Source: BRH-c54 sp965284565
GTDB taxonomy: Bacteria; Bacteroidota; Bacteroidia; Flavobacteriales_E; Vicingaceae
Assembly: GCA_965284565.1 (NCBI GenBank)
Contig: OZ260100.1
Location: 2,294,001 to 2,358,000, forward strand
DNA length: 64,000 nt
Reading direction: 5' to 3'
The translations under genes and the position numbers were made by a program. Below the pieces are notes generated by a model. The model was not told where the DNA came from, did not search any database, and was given only the letters and a program-made list of their open reading frames with translations. How positions within the stretch are numbered: position 1 is the first letter of the stretch; each line of letters opens with the position of its first letter. Positions 42,767 to 51,373 of this stretch are shown piece after piece.

Positions 42767-43675
42767 ATGATGGCTCCTATAGATAGAGATGTATTAGAAA
42801 AAGAACTTACTCCAGAGAGATTTGTAAAAAAAACCAACAAAGGAGATAATGACATTTACATTGTAAACTATCATAATGCTCCTAATGTACTAATGGAAAT
42901 TGGCAGGTTAAGAGAGTTATCTTTTTCGCAAGCAGGTGGTGGAACAGGAAAAGATGTTGATTTAGATGATTTAGATACTTCAGAAAATTGCTATGAGCAA
43001 CTAATAGTTTACGACAGAGAAGACAGAGAAATAGTAAGCGGCTACCGTTTTAAAGATTGCTCTACAGCCATATCTCCATCAGGAGAAATTTTACTTTCTA
43101 CCACGCATTATTTCAATTTCTCTGATAAATTTATAAAAAAATATTTACCTTACACCATAGAATTAGGCAGGTCTTGGGTACAGCCACTCTATCAGGCAGG
43201 AGGAGGAAGTGCCAGAAAAGGTATTTTTGCTTTAGATAATATTTGGGATGGATTGGGTTCTATCATTATTAACTATCCACACATTAAATATTTCTTTGGT
43301 AAAGTAACTATGTATTCAAGCTATAACAAGCAAGCTAGAAATGCTTTGCTTTATTTTATGAATTCATATTTCCCTGATCTAGAAAATTTGGTAACACCTA
43401 TTCACCCAATAGAAATTAATACAGATTTAAGGGAAATTAAAAAATTGATAAGGGATAAAAACTTTGATGAAGGATTAAAATCATTGTATCAGTATTTAAA
43501 AAGTTATGGAGAAGCTGTTCCTCCGCTAATTAATACGTACATGAAAATATCTGACACTATGAAATCTTTTGGAACAGCTCTTAATCCTGATTTTGGTGGA
43601 GTAGAGGAGACGGCTATTTTGGTTACCATAGATGATATTTATCCAGAAAAAAAAGAAAGACACATCAGTTCATAA
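42767..43675 (+). CDS. OlsB/GlsB-like GNAT N-acyltransferase
   Basis: This 302-residue protein is of the hemolysin/ornithine-lipid synthase acyltransferase family: VLMEIGRLRELSFSQAGGGTG, EIVSGYRFKDC, YTIELGRSWVQPLYQ and IFALDNIWDGLGSII. Family members transfer a 3-hydroxyacyl group to the amine of glycine (GlsB in Bacteroides) or ornithine (OlsB). The pairing with an O-acyltransferase directly upstream supports amino-acid-lipid synthesis. The amino acid used cannot be told from sequence. Confidence 0.82.
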   Translation: MMAPIDRDVLEKELTPERFVKKTNKGDNDIYIVNYHNAPNVLMEIGRLRELSFSQAGGGTGKDVDLDDLDTSENCYEQLIVYDREDREIVSGYRFKDCSTAISPSGEILLSTTHYFNFSDKFIKKYLPYTIELGRSWVQPLYQAGGGSARKGIFALDNIWDGLGSIIINYPHIKYFFGKVTMYSSYNKQARNALLYFMNSYFPDLENLVTPIHPIEINTDLREIKKLIRDKNFDEGLKSLYQYLKSYGEAVPPLINTYMKISDTMKSFGTALNPDFGGVEETAILVTIDDIYPEKKERHISS

Positions 43676-43687
43676 ACCAAGTTGTAG

Positions 43688-44794
43688 ATGGCTGTAACCA
43701 TAAAATCATATACCACTGCTCAACTCGAGGAATTCATCCATTCGGAAGCCTTTAAACACCTGCCTGATTATCCTATTTCTAAGCAAAGAGCTATTTCGCA
43801 CATTAACAACCCCAGAGCTGATAAAGATGATGTAATTCTTTATTTGGCCATGCTAGACAATAAAATTGTTGGGTACAGGCTCTTATTAGTAGAAAATATT
43901 ATTCATAAAGGAACAACTGAAAAAGTAGCTTGGTACAGTTGTGTGTGGGTAGATCCTAACCAAAGAGGATTGGGCATTGCCAAAAAAATGGTAGATGCGG
44001 CCTTAAAAGATTGGGAGTTGAAAATTGTTTTTCAAGGACCGGTAAAAGCATCTAAACAGCTTTATACCAAAGATGGTTTTTTTAAACAAGTAGATTTAGT
44101 AGGCATTAGAATGTATGCCCGATTCGATTTTAAAACCATTATTAAAAATAAAAAACCAGGCTGGAAAATAGTCTTGCCTTTTGTGGGAGCAACAGATGCT
44201 TTATTAAACCTATTTGGCGATGTTTTACTTAACTTAAGAACACCAACATTTAAATTGGAAAGTAAGGTATTGTATGTGAATGAAATTGATGAGGAACTGA
44301 ATACATTTATTTTAAAACACCAACAAAATAGCCCGTTTAAGAGAGCTAAAGCAGAGTTGAACTGGATAATGAAATACCCTTGGGTACTCTCAGCACCTAC
44401 CAATGATGCATTGGGTAACAACTACTATTTTTCTTCGCTTTCAACAGATTTTAGGTTGTTTATGGTAAAACTTATGGATAACGAAAAGCAAGTAAAAGGT
44501 TTTATGTTATTGCAAATTAGAGAAAAGCAACTAAGTGTTTATCAAACCTATTTAGAAGATGAAAAAATAGCCGAAGCGGCTCAATTGATTTATCAATTTG
44601 TAAAAACCTATAAGTTAAATACCATTAGTGTATTTCAGCCGCAGTTGGTCAATTACTTTAATAAACATACTACGCCTTTCTTGTATAAAAAACCATTAAC
44701 AAGGGCTTATTTCTACTCCCATAAATTAACCCATTATTTTGAGGAAGAAAACCTCGTTTTCCAAGCTGGTGATGGTGATATGGTGTTTACTTAG
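43688..44794 (+). CDS. GNAT acetyltransferase
   Basis: This 368-residue protein has an N-terminal GNAT domain. The acetyl-CoA loop lies at VWVDPNQRGLGIAKKMVDAAL (about residues 83-103), followed by FQGPVKASKQLYTKDGFFKQ. The C-terminal ~200 residues may hold a second, degenerate GNAT-like fold. Substrate is unknown. It begins 12 bases after the GlsB-like gene, so it may be in the same operon. Confidence 0.8.
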   Translation: MAVTIKSYTTAQLEEFIHSEAFKHLPDYPISKQRAISHINNPRADKDDVILYLAMLDNKIVGYRLLLVENIIHKGTTEKVAWYSCVWVDPNQRGLGIAKKMVDAALKDWELKIVFQGPVKASKQLYTKDGFFKQVDLVGIRMYARFDFKTIIKNKKPGWKIVLPFVGATDALLNLFGDVLLNLRTPTFKLESKVLYVNEIDEELNTFILKHQQNSPFKRAKAELNWIMKYPWVLSAPTNDALGNNYYFSSLSTDFRLFMVKLMDNEKQVKGFMLLQIREKQLSVYQTYLEDEKIAEAAQLIYQFVKTYKLNTISVFQPQLVNYFNKHTTPFLYKKPLTRAYFYSHKLTHYFEEENLVFQAGDGDMVFT

Positions 44795-45087
44795 TGGCTG
44801 TTCAATTTAAAGTATAACTTTACTTTTATTATAAACATATTGTTACATTCAGAAATTTTTTGGTTACCTCTGGATTTGGTATGCAAATTTGAAAAAATGA
44901 TACTTTTTTCATTACATTTTTAAAAAGTGTATATTTGAGAAGTGGGAGAATATATAACTTTATAATAAGACATTATTTCTTCTTTAGTGTATTATATAAT
45001 AATAACTATTTTAAATGAGATGAGGTACTTCAAACAACTTTTATAAATACAATAAAGGATATACATTTTAACTGTTAAATTTAATAC
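44795..45087. other. Non-coding gap before the HAD phosphatase gene
   Basis: These 293 very AT-rich bases show no convincing reading frame, repeat or palindrome. No TAnnTTTG box at a suitable distance from 45,088 was identified. Confidence 0.4.
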
Positions 45088-45570
45088 ATGCGTAAAGTAA
45101 TTTTTTTAGATAGAGATGGAGTAATAAATAAAGAAAGAGGAGAATATACATATAAAGTAACTGACTTTATTATTAATGAAGGAGTGATTAACTTCCTTAA
45201 ATCTGTTCAAGGAATAGGTTTTGATCTTATAATAATTACTAATCAGGGAGGTATATCTAAAGGAATTTATAACAAAAATGACGTATATCTCGTACACGCC
45301 CACATGTTAACGCTATTCAAAAAAGAAGGAATTACTATTTTAGATATTTATTATTGTCCACACCATTCTGATCTAGAGAAGTGTATATGTAGAAAACCAG
45401 ATTCATTAATGTTAGAAAAAGCCATAGCTCGTTTCAATATTGATAAATCTCTTTCATTTATGATAGGTGATAGTCAGAGAGATATTGAAGCGGCAACTAA
45501 AGCAGGAATAAAATCTTTTAAAATAGAATCAAATACAAACTTAAATCAACTAGAAAACTACTTGTTTTGA
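45088..45570 (+). CDS. HAD-IIIA phosphatase (GmhB/histidinol-phosphatase type)
   Basis: The protein has 160 residues. HAD motif I is FLDRDGVINKE (Asp nucleophile and acid base), motif II IITNQGG, and a zinc loop CPHHSDLEKCICRKP is typical of GmhB-like enzymes. Motif IV is MIGDSQRDIEAA. The likely reaction is removal of the 7-phosphate of heptose 1,7-bisphosphate or of a related sugar or histidinol phosphate. No heptose pathway neighbours are present. Confidence 0.85.
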   Translation: MRKVIFLDRDGVINKERGEYTYKVTDFIINEGVINFLKSVQGIGFDLIIITNQGGISKGIYNKNDVYLVHAHMLTLFKKEGITILDIYYCPHHSDLEKCICRKPDSLMLEKAIARFNIDKSLSFMIGDSQRDIEAATKAGIKSFKIESNTNLNQLENYLF

Positions 45571-45636
45571 TGAGATATCCTTAAACAATAAATTATATTA
45601 GGATGTTCCATGCGACTGATTAAAACAAATAAAAAC

Positions 45637-46479
45637 ATGAAAAAACGCTACATAAATTATGATGGTTTTTTATATGAGGAAGATGAAAAGGTTTTTACAA
45701 TAGACAACAGGGCATTTAAGTATGGCGATGCTGTTTTTGAAACCATTAGAGTGATTAACGGGATTCCCGTTTTTGTTAAAGATCATTTTGCCCGTCTTAA
45801 AAAAGGAATGGATTTACTTAGGATGAATGCTATCCCACTTACATTTGAAGAATTACACGAACAAATAGTACACTTAATCAAGAAAAATAACATTAAAAAA
45901 GGCGGAAGAGTAAGAATCACTGTCTTTAGAGTTGGAGAAGGTTTGTATACTCCAAAAAACGATTCCAAATCCTATGTTATTGAAGCCATTCCAATTTCTA
46001 AAAATTTATATGAGCTTAATAAAAAAGGATTGTCAATAGATTTGTATTCAGACATTAGAATACATCCAACAGTATTAACTCAAATAAAAACTACCAACAA
46101 AATTCCAAATGTGCTTACCGGAATTTACAAAACAGAAAATAATTTAGATGACTGTTTAATGGTAAATCAAAATAATCATATTGTTGAAGCTATTAGCTCA
46201 AATGTTTTTTTATATAAAAACAAAACGCTTTATACGCCATCACTAGCAGAAGGTTGTATTGATGGAATTACTAGAAAACACATTGTTGAGGTTGCTGAAT
46301 CTATGAATATTACTGTAATAGAAGGAGCTGTTACAGGAAGTATGTTGCTTCAAGCAGATGAATTATTTTTAACCAATTCTATAGCTGGAATTAAATGGGT
46401 AGCTCAGTACAGAAGCAAGCAATATACCAATGAAGCCACAAAAGAAATTTTAAATAAATTCAATGAAGTGGTAAGCTGA
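45637..46479 (+). CDS. Class IV aminotransferase / aminodeoxychorismate lyase family
   Basis: This 280-residue PLP enzyme of fold type IV is taken from the ATG at 45,637 (an ATG at 45,610 would add nine residues). The motifs are FKYGDAVFETIRVINGIPVF, the catalytic-lysine region QIKTTNKIPNVL, EAISSNVFL and TPSLAEGCIDGITRK. The sequences fit branched-chain aminotransferase, D-amino-acid aminotransferase or PabC, and the sequence does not decide among these. Confidence 0.85.
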   Translation: MKKRYINYDGFLYEEDEKVFTIDNRAFKYGDAVFETIRVINGIPVFVKDHFARLKKGMDLLRMNAIPLTFEELHEQIVHLIKKNNIKKGGRVRITVFRVGEGLYTPKNDSKSYVIEAIPISKNLYELNKKGLSIDLYSDIRIHPTVLTQIKTTNKIPNVLTGIYKTENNLDDCLMVNQNNHIVEAISSNVFLYKNKTLYTPSLAEGCIDGITRKHIVEVAESMNITVIEGAVTGSMLLQADELFLTNSIAGIKWVAQYRSKQYTNEATKEILNKFNEVVS

Positions 46480-46556
46480 TATTGTTCTTTACCCGAAATA
46501 AATTCCAACTAAATTTTATTGTTCAACATTTAATATGCTTTCTAATTCCCTATTAT

Positions 46557-46564
46557 TATTTTTG
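46557..46564 (+). promoter_or_regulatory. Putative -7 box of the PLP decarboxylase gene
   Basis: TATTTTTG matches TAnnTTTG and lies 21 bases before the ATG at 46,586. Confidence 0.4.
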
Positions 46565-46585
46565 TTGAAAATGAATTAAAATTTT

Positions 46586-48010
46586 ATGCAAGAATTAATA
46601 GCCAGTATAAAAGAGCAAGAAAAAATTGCCAACCAATTAGAAGTAAACCTTACCGACAGAAAGCAATTGCTTGATAAAGTAAGTGCATTTGCTAATCAAT
46701 TTATAGAAACATTACCCAATTCAACATCTTTTACTGCAACAACAAAAGTAAGTGATAAATTAGCAATTAAAACACCAACAACTATTGAAGCGCTTTTAAA
46801 ACTGTACCAATCAGAAGTTATAGATACAGGGATTAAAGCAGCATCGGGCGGACATGTTGGTTACATTCCTGGAGGTGGAATTTATACTGCTGCTTTAGGT
46901 GATTTTTTAGCAGCCATTTCTAACGAATATGCAGGGGTTTTTTATGCTTCACCTGGAGCAGTTACCATAGAAAATGAAGTAATTAATTGGTTAAAAGAAG
47001 TATTTTCTTTTCCTAAAACTGCAGTAGGCAATTTAGCTTCTGGTGGTTCTATTTCTAATTTAATAGCCTTAGCTGCTGCTCGAGACAAACATCAAATTAA
47101 AAATGAAAAAATTACCAAAAGTGTAGTTTACTTAAGTGCTCAGGTGCATCATTGCATTCAAAAAGCATTAAAAATTATTGGGTTAGAAGATGTAATTATT
47201 CGCTATGTTGAACTGGATGAAAACCATAAAATAAAAACTACAGTGTTGGAGCAATTAATAAAAGCAGATAAATCTAATGGACTGCATCCATTTTTGGTAA
47301 TAGCCTCAGCAGGAACAACAGATACAGGAGCTATTGATCCATTAGCAGCAATTGGAAATATTGCTCATCAATATAATTTATGGTTTCATGTAGATGCTGC
47401 TTATGGTGGTTTCTTTGTAATGACATCAAAAAAACATTTGTTTAATGGAATGGAAAAAGCAGATAGCTTAGTGGTTGATCCGCATAAAGGATTGTTTTTA
47501 CCTTACGGGTTAGGTGCAGTTTTAGTAAAAGATAAGGAAGCGTTATTACACTCTAATCTTTATACAGCTAATTATATGCAAGATGCTATGGGTGAGGAGT
47601 TAACTAATAGTCCTGCTAATGTTTCTCCTGAACTGACCAAACATTTTAGAGGGTTAAGATTATGGTTACCCTTGCAATTACATGGTGTAAAGCCTTTTGT
47701 TGCTTGTTTGGAAGAGAAGTTATTGCTTACTACATATTTTAGAGAAAAATTAGTTGAGCTAGGTTTTGAAGTTGGCCCCGAACCCGATTTGTCGGTAAGT
47801 TATTTTTGGTATCCTGCTAAAGAAAATGCCAATGAATTTAATAAAAGATTAATGGAATATATCCACCAAGATGGAAGTGTATTTTTAAGTTCTACCGTAG
47901 TAAACGGCAAATTTGTAATACGTATGGCAATTTTATCCTTTAGAACTAAACTTGCTACCATAGATAAAGCAATAGCCATGGTAAAAAGAAGTTTAGAAAA
48001 AATGAAGTAA
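46586..48010 (+). CDS. Group II PLP-dependent decarboxylase family protein
   Basis: This 474-residue protein belongs to the aromatic-L-amino-acid/glutamate decarboxylase family. The PLP aspartate lies in HVDAAYGGFF and the Schiff-base lysine in VVDPHKGLF (Lys at about residue 301). GSISNLIALAAARDKH holds the phosphate-binding region. The substrate could be an aromatic amino acid, aspartate or a related compound. The gene ends about 50 bases before the second cassette array. Confidence 0.88.
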   Translation: MQELIASIKEQEKIANQLEVNLTDRKQLLDKVSAFANQFIETLPNSTSFTATTKVSDKLAIKTPTTIEALLKLYQSEVIDTGIKAASGGHVGYIPGGGIYTAALGDFLAAISNEYAGVFYASPGAVTIENEVINWLKEVFSFPKTAVGNLASGGSISNLIALAAARDKHQIKNEKITKSVVYLSAQVHHCIQKALKIIGLEDVIIRYVELDENHKIKTTVLEQLIKADKSNGLHPFLVIASAGTTDTGAIDPLAAIGNIAHQYNLWFHVDAAYGGFFVMTSKKHLFNGMEKADSLVVDPHKGLFLPYGLGAVLVKDKEALLHSNLYTANYMQDAMGEELTNSPANVSPELTKHFRGLRLWLPLQLHGVKPFVACLEEKLLLTTYFREKLVELGFEVGPEPDLSVSYFWYPAKENANEFNKRLMEYIHQDGSVFLSSTVVNGKFVIRMAILSFRTKLATIDKAIAMVKRSLEKMK

Positions 48011-48034
48011 GAAATTATTAATTTACCTCTTTAC

Positions 48035-48053
48035 AGTTTATTCAATTCTAATT
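48035..48053. repeat. 19-bp copy of the M3 peptidase gene 3' end
   Basis: Bases 48,035-48,053 equal 49,583-49,601 at the end of the M3 peptidase gene. Read on the minus strand the copy ends LELNKL-stop in the same frame as the gene, with one synonymous change in the last sense codon. The two copies bracket array 2. Confidence 0.6.
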
Positions 48054-48057
48054 TAAA

Positions 48058-48202
48058 AGCAGTTCGCTGTATGAGGCAAAGTTGCAATTTGCAAAGCTTT
48101 TAAGTAACCACCTACAAAATGAATGGCACTAACTACAAAACTGTCAAAAAACTTAAACAGCTCGGGAGCAAAATGCAATATAACAGATTGTTGGCGGTAA
48201 TT
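48058..48202 (-). repeat. attC-like palindrome of cassette B (array 2)
   Basis: The minus strand begins aattaccgccaac, the exact 13-base reverse complement of the head of cassette B (gttggcggtaatt). It continues aatctgttatattgc and ends cctcatacagcg^aactgc near 48,065. The last junction reads CG^AA instead of CG^TT, as it joins non-cassette DNA. Confidence 0.75.
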
Positions 48203-48205
48203 TTG

Positions 48206-48700
48206 TTAATCTTTTCTTTTAAGTAGGTAGAAAAACCCTATAATTAAAGAAACAAAGGCCGCAAAATTTGTCAAAATAAATATTGACTTAACAAAGCCAT
48301 AAATTGATAAATAATCGTTTCTTGTTAAGTTGTTTATTTCTATATATTCTTCTAAAAATTGAAAGGTGTATGTTCCTGTTAGATAATTAGTAAGTCCAGG
48401 GAGTACAACTGCAATAACTGCTAATATTAAAAATGACCATTTCGGAAATTGAGTTAAATAAATTCCACTTAACTCGGAAGTAACTTTAAGCTTTTTTATA
48501 ATAATAAGTGCTGTCAAAAGATATAGCAGTACTGTAACAACTGCATACGAGTATTTTAAAATATGGAACGGCACATTCAATTTTATTTCAACAGTCACGA
48601 ATAAGTTTGACAGAAAATATAAAATAGAATCAATCGATTTGATAAATACAAACCCAAAAATTGTCCAGAGAATTAATAGTCTATTTTCTTCTTTCATCAA
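48206..48700 (-). CDS. Four-helix membrane protein of unknown function, cassette B
   Basis: This 164-residue protein has hydrophobic segments at about residues 8-29, 43-66, 88-108 and 136-158 and short charged ends (MKEENR...LLKRKD). No family was recognised. Its start is 18 bases inside the cassette and its stop is 4 bases before the attC-like site. Confidence 0.6.
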   Translation of the reverse strand: MMKEENRLLILWTIFGFVFIKSIDSILYFLSNLFVTVEIKLNVPFHILKYSYAVVTVLLYLLTALIIIKKLKVTSELSGIYLTQFPKWSFLILAVIAVVLPGLTNYLTGTYTFQFLEEYIEINNLTRNDYLSIYGFVKSIFILTNFAAFVSLIIGFFYLLKRKD

Positions 48701-48708
48701 TATTTAAT

Positions 48709-48845
48709 TACCGCCAACGATTAGGCTATGATTTCGTTGTGGAAAATGTCGAAGACTTTTCCGCTTAGGAAATCAAGCCGAGTAAATGTACAAAACTTTG
48801 GTTTTAGCACAAAGTAACAATGAATTATAGCCATTGTTGGGGTTA
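48709..48845 (-). repeat. attC-like palindrome of cassette A
   Basis: This is an exact copy of the site at 17,513-17,649. Its first ten bases on the minus strand (taaccccaac) pair with the head of cassette A. Confidence 0.9.
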
Positions 48846-48860
48846 GTTTTTGTTCTATTT

Positions 48861-49301
48861 CTATCGACATTTTCTATAATTTATCATAGATATATACTTT
48901 GTTTTTGAAGGGTCTGTTTCTCTCAATAAATATGTAAGTCTGGGAAGATTTGCAAAAACCTTTTTAGTTTCTTCAATTATTTTTTGTTCATAATCATTAT
49001 TAACTATGTCTGTTCCGCTGATTCTAAAAACTTCTAATGTGTTTTTTATAACGTTACCAGAAGAGTCAATCAAGAAATACATATATACAGAAATATTGTA
49101 AGTATTCTTTCCAACGGCCGGTTTTAAAATTTTCCAATCAAAATAGTCATATTGGTCAAAAGAGTATTGATTTGTGTCAAGTGGCAATGAACGTGTGAAA
49201 AACAGTTGTCTTGTTGTGTCTTTTGAAGCAACATAGGGGATGTCTTGTCCCTTACAGATTATACTGACTAATAAAAAAAATATTGATAGAATTATTTTCA
49301 T
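48861..49301 (-). CDS. Small secreted TonB-C-like protein, second copy
   Basis: This 146-residue protein is identical to the one encoded at 17,665-18,105, including the signal peptide. Perfect conservation, even in the non-coding attC part, points to a recent copy. Here it is the first gene of an array that has no recombinase. Confidence 0.72.
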   Translation of the reverse strand: MKIILSIFFLLVSIICKGQDIPYVASKDTTRQLFFTRSLPLDTNQYSFDQYDYFDWKILKPAVGKNTYNISVYMYFLIDSSGNVIKNTLEVFRISGTDIVNNDYEQKIIEETKKVFANLPRLTYLLRETDPSKTKYISMINYRKCR

Positions 49302-49318
49302 TTTGTAATTAACCCCAA

Positions 49319-49370
49319 CATGCGGATAAAGGTACCGGTACGTTTATCCGCATTGTATCTTTTTCCCAAA
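49319..49370 (-). repeat. attI-like site of array 2
   Basis: Three boxes are in the same order and spacing as at 28,447-28,498: ggataaaggtac (49,324-49,335), gtacgtttatcc (49,338-49,349) and gtatctttttcc (49,355-49,366). The crossover G at 49,319 is again five bases from the first box. The arms around the centre form a 16-bp inverted repeat with one mismatch. No recombinase gene lies beside it. Confidence 0.82.
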
Positions 49371-49445
49371 AATATTAAATCTATTTAAATCAACCTATTT
49401 TATTTTTAGCATTATAAGTTTTTGATGTTGAAAATTAATTATTAG

Positions 49446-49565
49446 AAGGTGATGTCTTCATATTTAAGTTGTTTAAAATCTCTACTCCCAATTAACAACA
49501 TATCTCTAGCTTCATTTTACTATCCGCCTCAGGCAAATGTAAAATTTCGTTTGATATGACATTAG
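49446..49565. repeat. Degenerate interspersed repeat, inverted copy
   Basis: The reverse complement (gtcatatcaaacgaaatttt ... agtaaaatgaagctagagat) matches the repeats at 690-757 and 41,341-41,420. It fills most of the gap between array 2 and the M3 peptidase gene, where no gene is supported. Confidence 0.55.
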
Positions 49566-49578
49566 ACTTGAAGTCCCC

Positions 49579-51294
49579 TTATAGTTTATTCAATTCTAAT
49601 TGAATAAAATCTACTAATTCCTTAATGTAGCCTTGAGAAAAATCAAAAGCAATTCCAGCAGTAGTATATATCTCTGAAATAGGTTTGGTGTAGCCTAGTT
49701 TTAAAGCTTCCATGTATTGATTTAAGGCTTTCTCTGGATTTTGTTTGTAGTTTCTCCAAACAGCAATTGCTCCTAATTGAGCCATGCCATATTCAATGTA
49801 ATAAAAAGGTACTTCAAATAAATGCAGTTGTTTTTGCCAATAGTAGCTTTTTTCTTCTTCACAATCAGACCAATCAACCACATCACTACTAAAATTATCC
49901 ATTAAAATATTCCATAGTTGTTCTCTCTCTTTATGAGAATGATCTGGTCTTTCGTAAACTAAATGCTGAAATTTATCTATGGTAGCTACCCAAGGTAATG
50001 TATTTAAAACCCCTTGAAGCTGTTCTTTTTTAGCACGCTTTAATTCAGCTTCATTGTCATAAAAAACATCCCAATAATCCATAGAAATAAGCTCCATGCT
50101 CATAGAAGCCAGCTCTGCTACTTCTGATGGAAATTCTTTAAAAGCTGTGAGCGACAAATCATTAGTTAAAAAAGAATGTACAGCATGTCCACCTTCATGA
50201 ATCATAGTTACTACATCTCTTTGAGAGCCAACAGAGTTCATGAAAATAAAAGGTACGCCTGTTTCGTAAAGCGGGTAATTAAATCCGCCTGGAGCTTTAC
50301 CAACTTTAGAGCTTAAGTCGAGGTGCTTAATTTCTTTCATGGTTTTCATGCATTCACCAAAATAAGGATGAATTTTATTGAAACAAGTAATGGTTTTATC
50401 AATTAATTCTTCTTCGGAGTTAACAGGTTTTAGAGGTTTTTCTCCATTAGGGTCAACCATTTTGTCCCATGGTTTTAAAGTTTCAACGCCTAATAAGTTT
50501 TTTCTTTCGGTATCAAATTCATTAATAACAGGAACCACTTCCTTTGCTATAGATTCATGAAACTCAAAACAATCTTTTGGTGTGTAATCAAACCTTCCTA
50601 ACTCTGCAAAAATATAGTCTCTGTAGTTTTCGAAACCTGCATTCTGAGCAATTTTATGACGTTGAGTAATCATCTCAGAGAATAAGTCGTTTAGTTTTTC
50701 TTTGTCGGTAATTTTTCTTTTGGAAATGTTTAAATATACTTCCTCACGTAATGCTCTATCAGTTTCTTTTAAAAAGCTACTTGCTTGTTGTAGTGTAAGT
50801 GTTTTGTTGTTAAAGTTAATAGTCATGTTACCAACAATAGCTCCATATTTTTGAGCATTTTCCATCAATTGAGTTTGAATAGCAATATTCTCTTCGCGAA
50901 AAATTTCCATTTCTTTTTTGATGGCTCTCAGGTAGATTTTATAAGAATTTTCATCAAGTTGAGAGAGTAAGTTATTTGCAATTAATTTTTTATTGAGTTC
51001 GTTATTAATTGGGGCAATTTTAGGTTCAATTTCATTAATAAAGTAGTTAAAATCTTTACTCAGTGCTTCATTGGTGGTATCAATATTCATTTTAATGTAC
51101 TTCCAACCAAGTGTTTCGCTAACAAAAGCGTCTAATTCACTTCTATCCTTAAGCCATTTTTCTAATTCTGTTAAGGTATTAATGTTTCTAGTTTTTAAAT
51201 CTTCGTAATAAGGAGCGATTGAATCCCAATTACTCAGTGCAAAAGATGTAGGTATGAAAGTTCTATTGTTGTTAGCTTGTTGATCAGCGTCCAT
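49579..51294 (-). CDS. M3 family oligoendopeptidase
   Basis: This 571-residue zinc metallopeptidase is of the PepF/thimet type, degrading oligopeptides in the cytoplasm. The zinc motif HEGGH lies at about residues 367-371 (TMIHEGGHAVHSF), with the distal Glu in the following helix (FPSEVAELASMSMELIS). No signal peptide is seen. A strong hairpin lies just upstream of the start and separates it from the DUF5606 gene. Confidence 0.92.
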   Translation of the reverse strand: MDADQQANNNRTFIPTSFALSNWDSIAPYYEDLKTRNINTLTELEKWLKDRSELDAFVSETLGWKYIKMNIDTTNEALSKDFNYFINEIEPKIAPINNELNKKLIANNLLSQLDENSYKIYLRAIKKEMEIFREENIAIQTQLMENAQKYGAIVGNMTINFNNKTLTLQQASSFLKETDRALREEVYLNISKRKITDKEKLNDLFSEMITQRHKIAQNAGFENYRDYIFAELGRFDYTPKDCFEFHESIAKEVVPVINEFDTERKNLLGVETLKPWDKMVDPNGEKPLKPVNSEEELIDKTITCFNKIHPYFGECMKTMKEIKHLDLSSKVGKAPGGFNYPLYETGVPFIFMNSVGSQRDVVTMIHEGGHAVHSFLTNDLSLTAFKEFPSEVAELASMSMELISMDYWDVFYDNEAELKRAKKEQLQGVLNTLPWVATIDKFQHLVYERPDHSHKEREQLWNILMDNFSSDVVDWSDCEEEKSYYWQKQLHLFEVPFYYIEYGMAQLGAIAVWRNYKQNPEKALNQYMEALKLGYTKPISEIYTTAGIAFDFSQGYIKELVDFIQLELNKL

Positions 51295-51316
51295 AATGAA
51301 ATAAAAAAATTAAAAG

Positions 51317-51348
51317 AAAAATCCTATTGGTAAAGCAATAGGATTTTT
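51317..51348 (-). terminator. Strong terminator hairpin downstream of DUF5606
   Basis: A perfect 13-bp stem (aaaaatcctattg/caataggattttt) with a 6-base loop and A/T runs on both sides. It probably ends minus-strand transcription from the DUF5606 gene. Confidence 0.85.
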
Positions 51349-51373
51349 ATAATATGCAATTAAATTAATGGCA

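Larger units (their letters stand above)
48703..49319 (-). repeat. Second copy of the 617-bp cassette block (cassette A)
   Basis: This block appears identical to 17,507-18,123. Here the cassette follows directly after an attI-like site, whereas in array 1 it follows the R-M cassette. The neighbours on both sides differ between the two loci. Confidence 0.92.
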
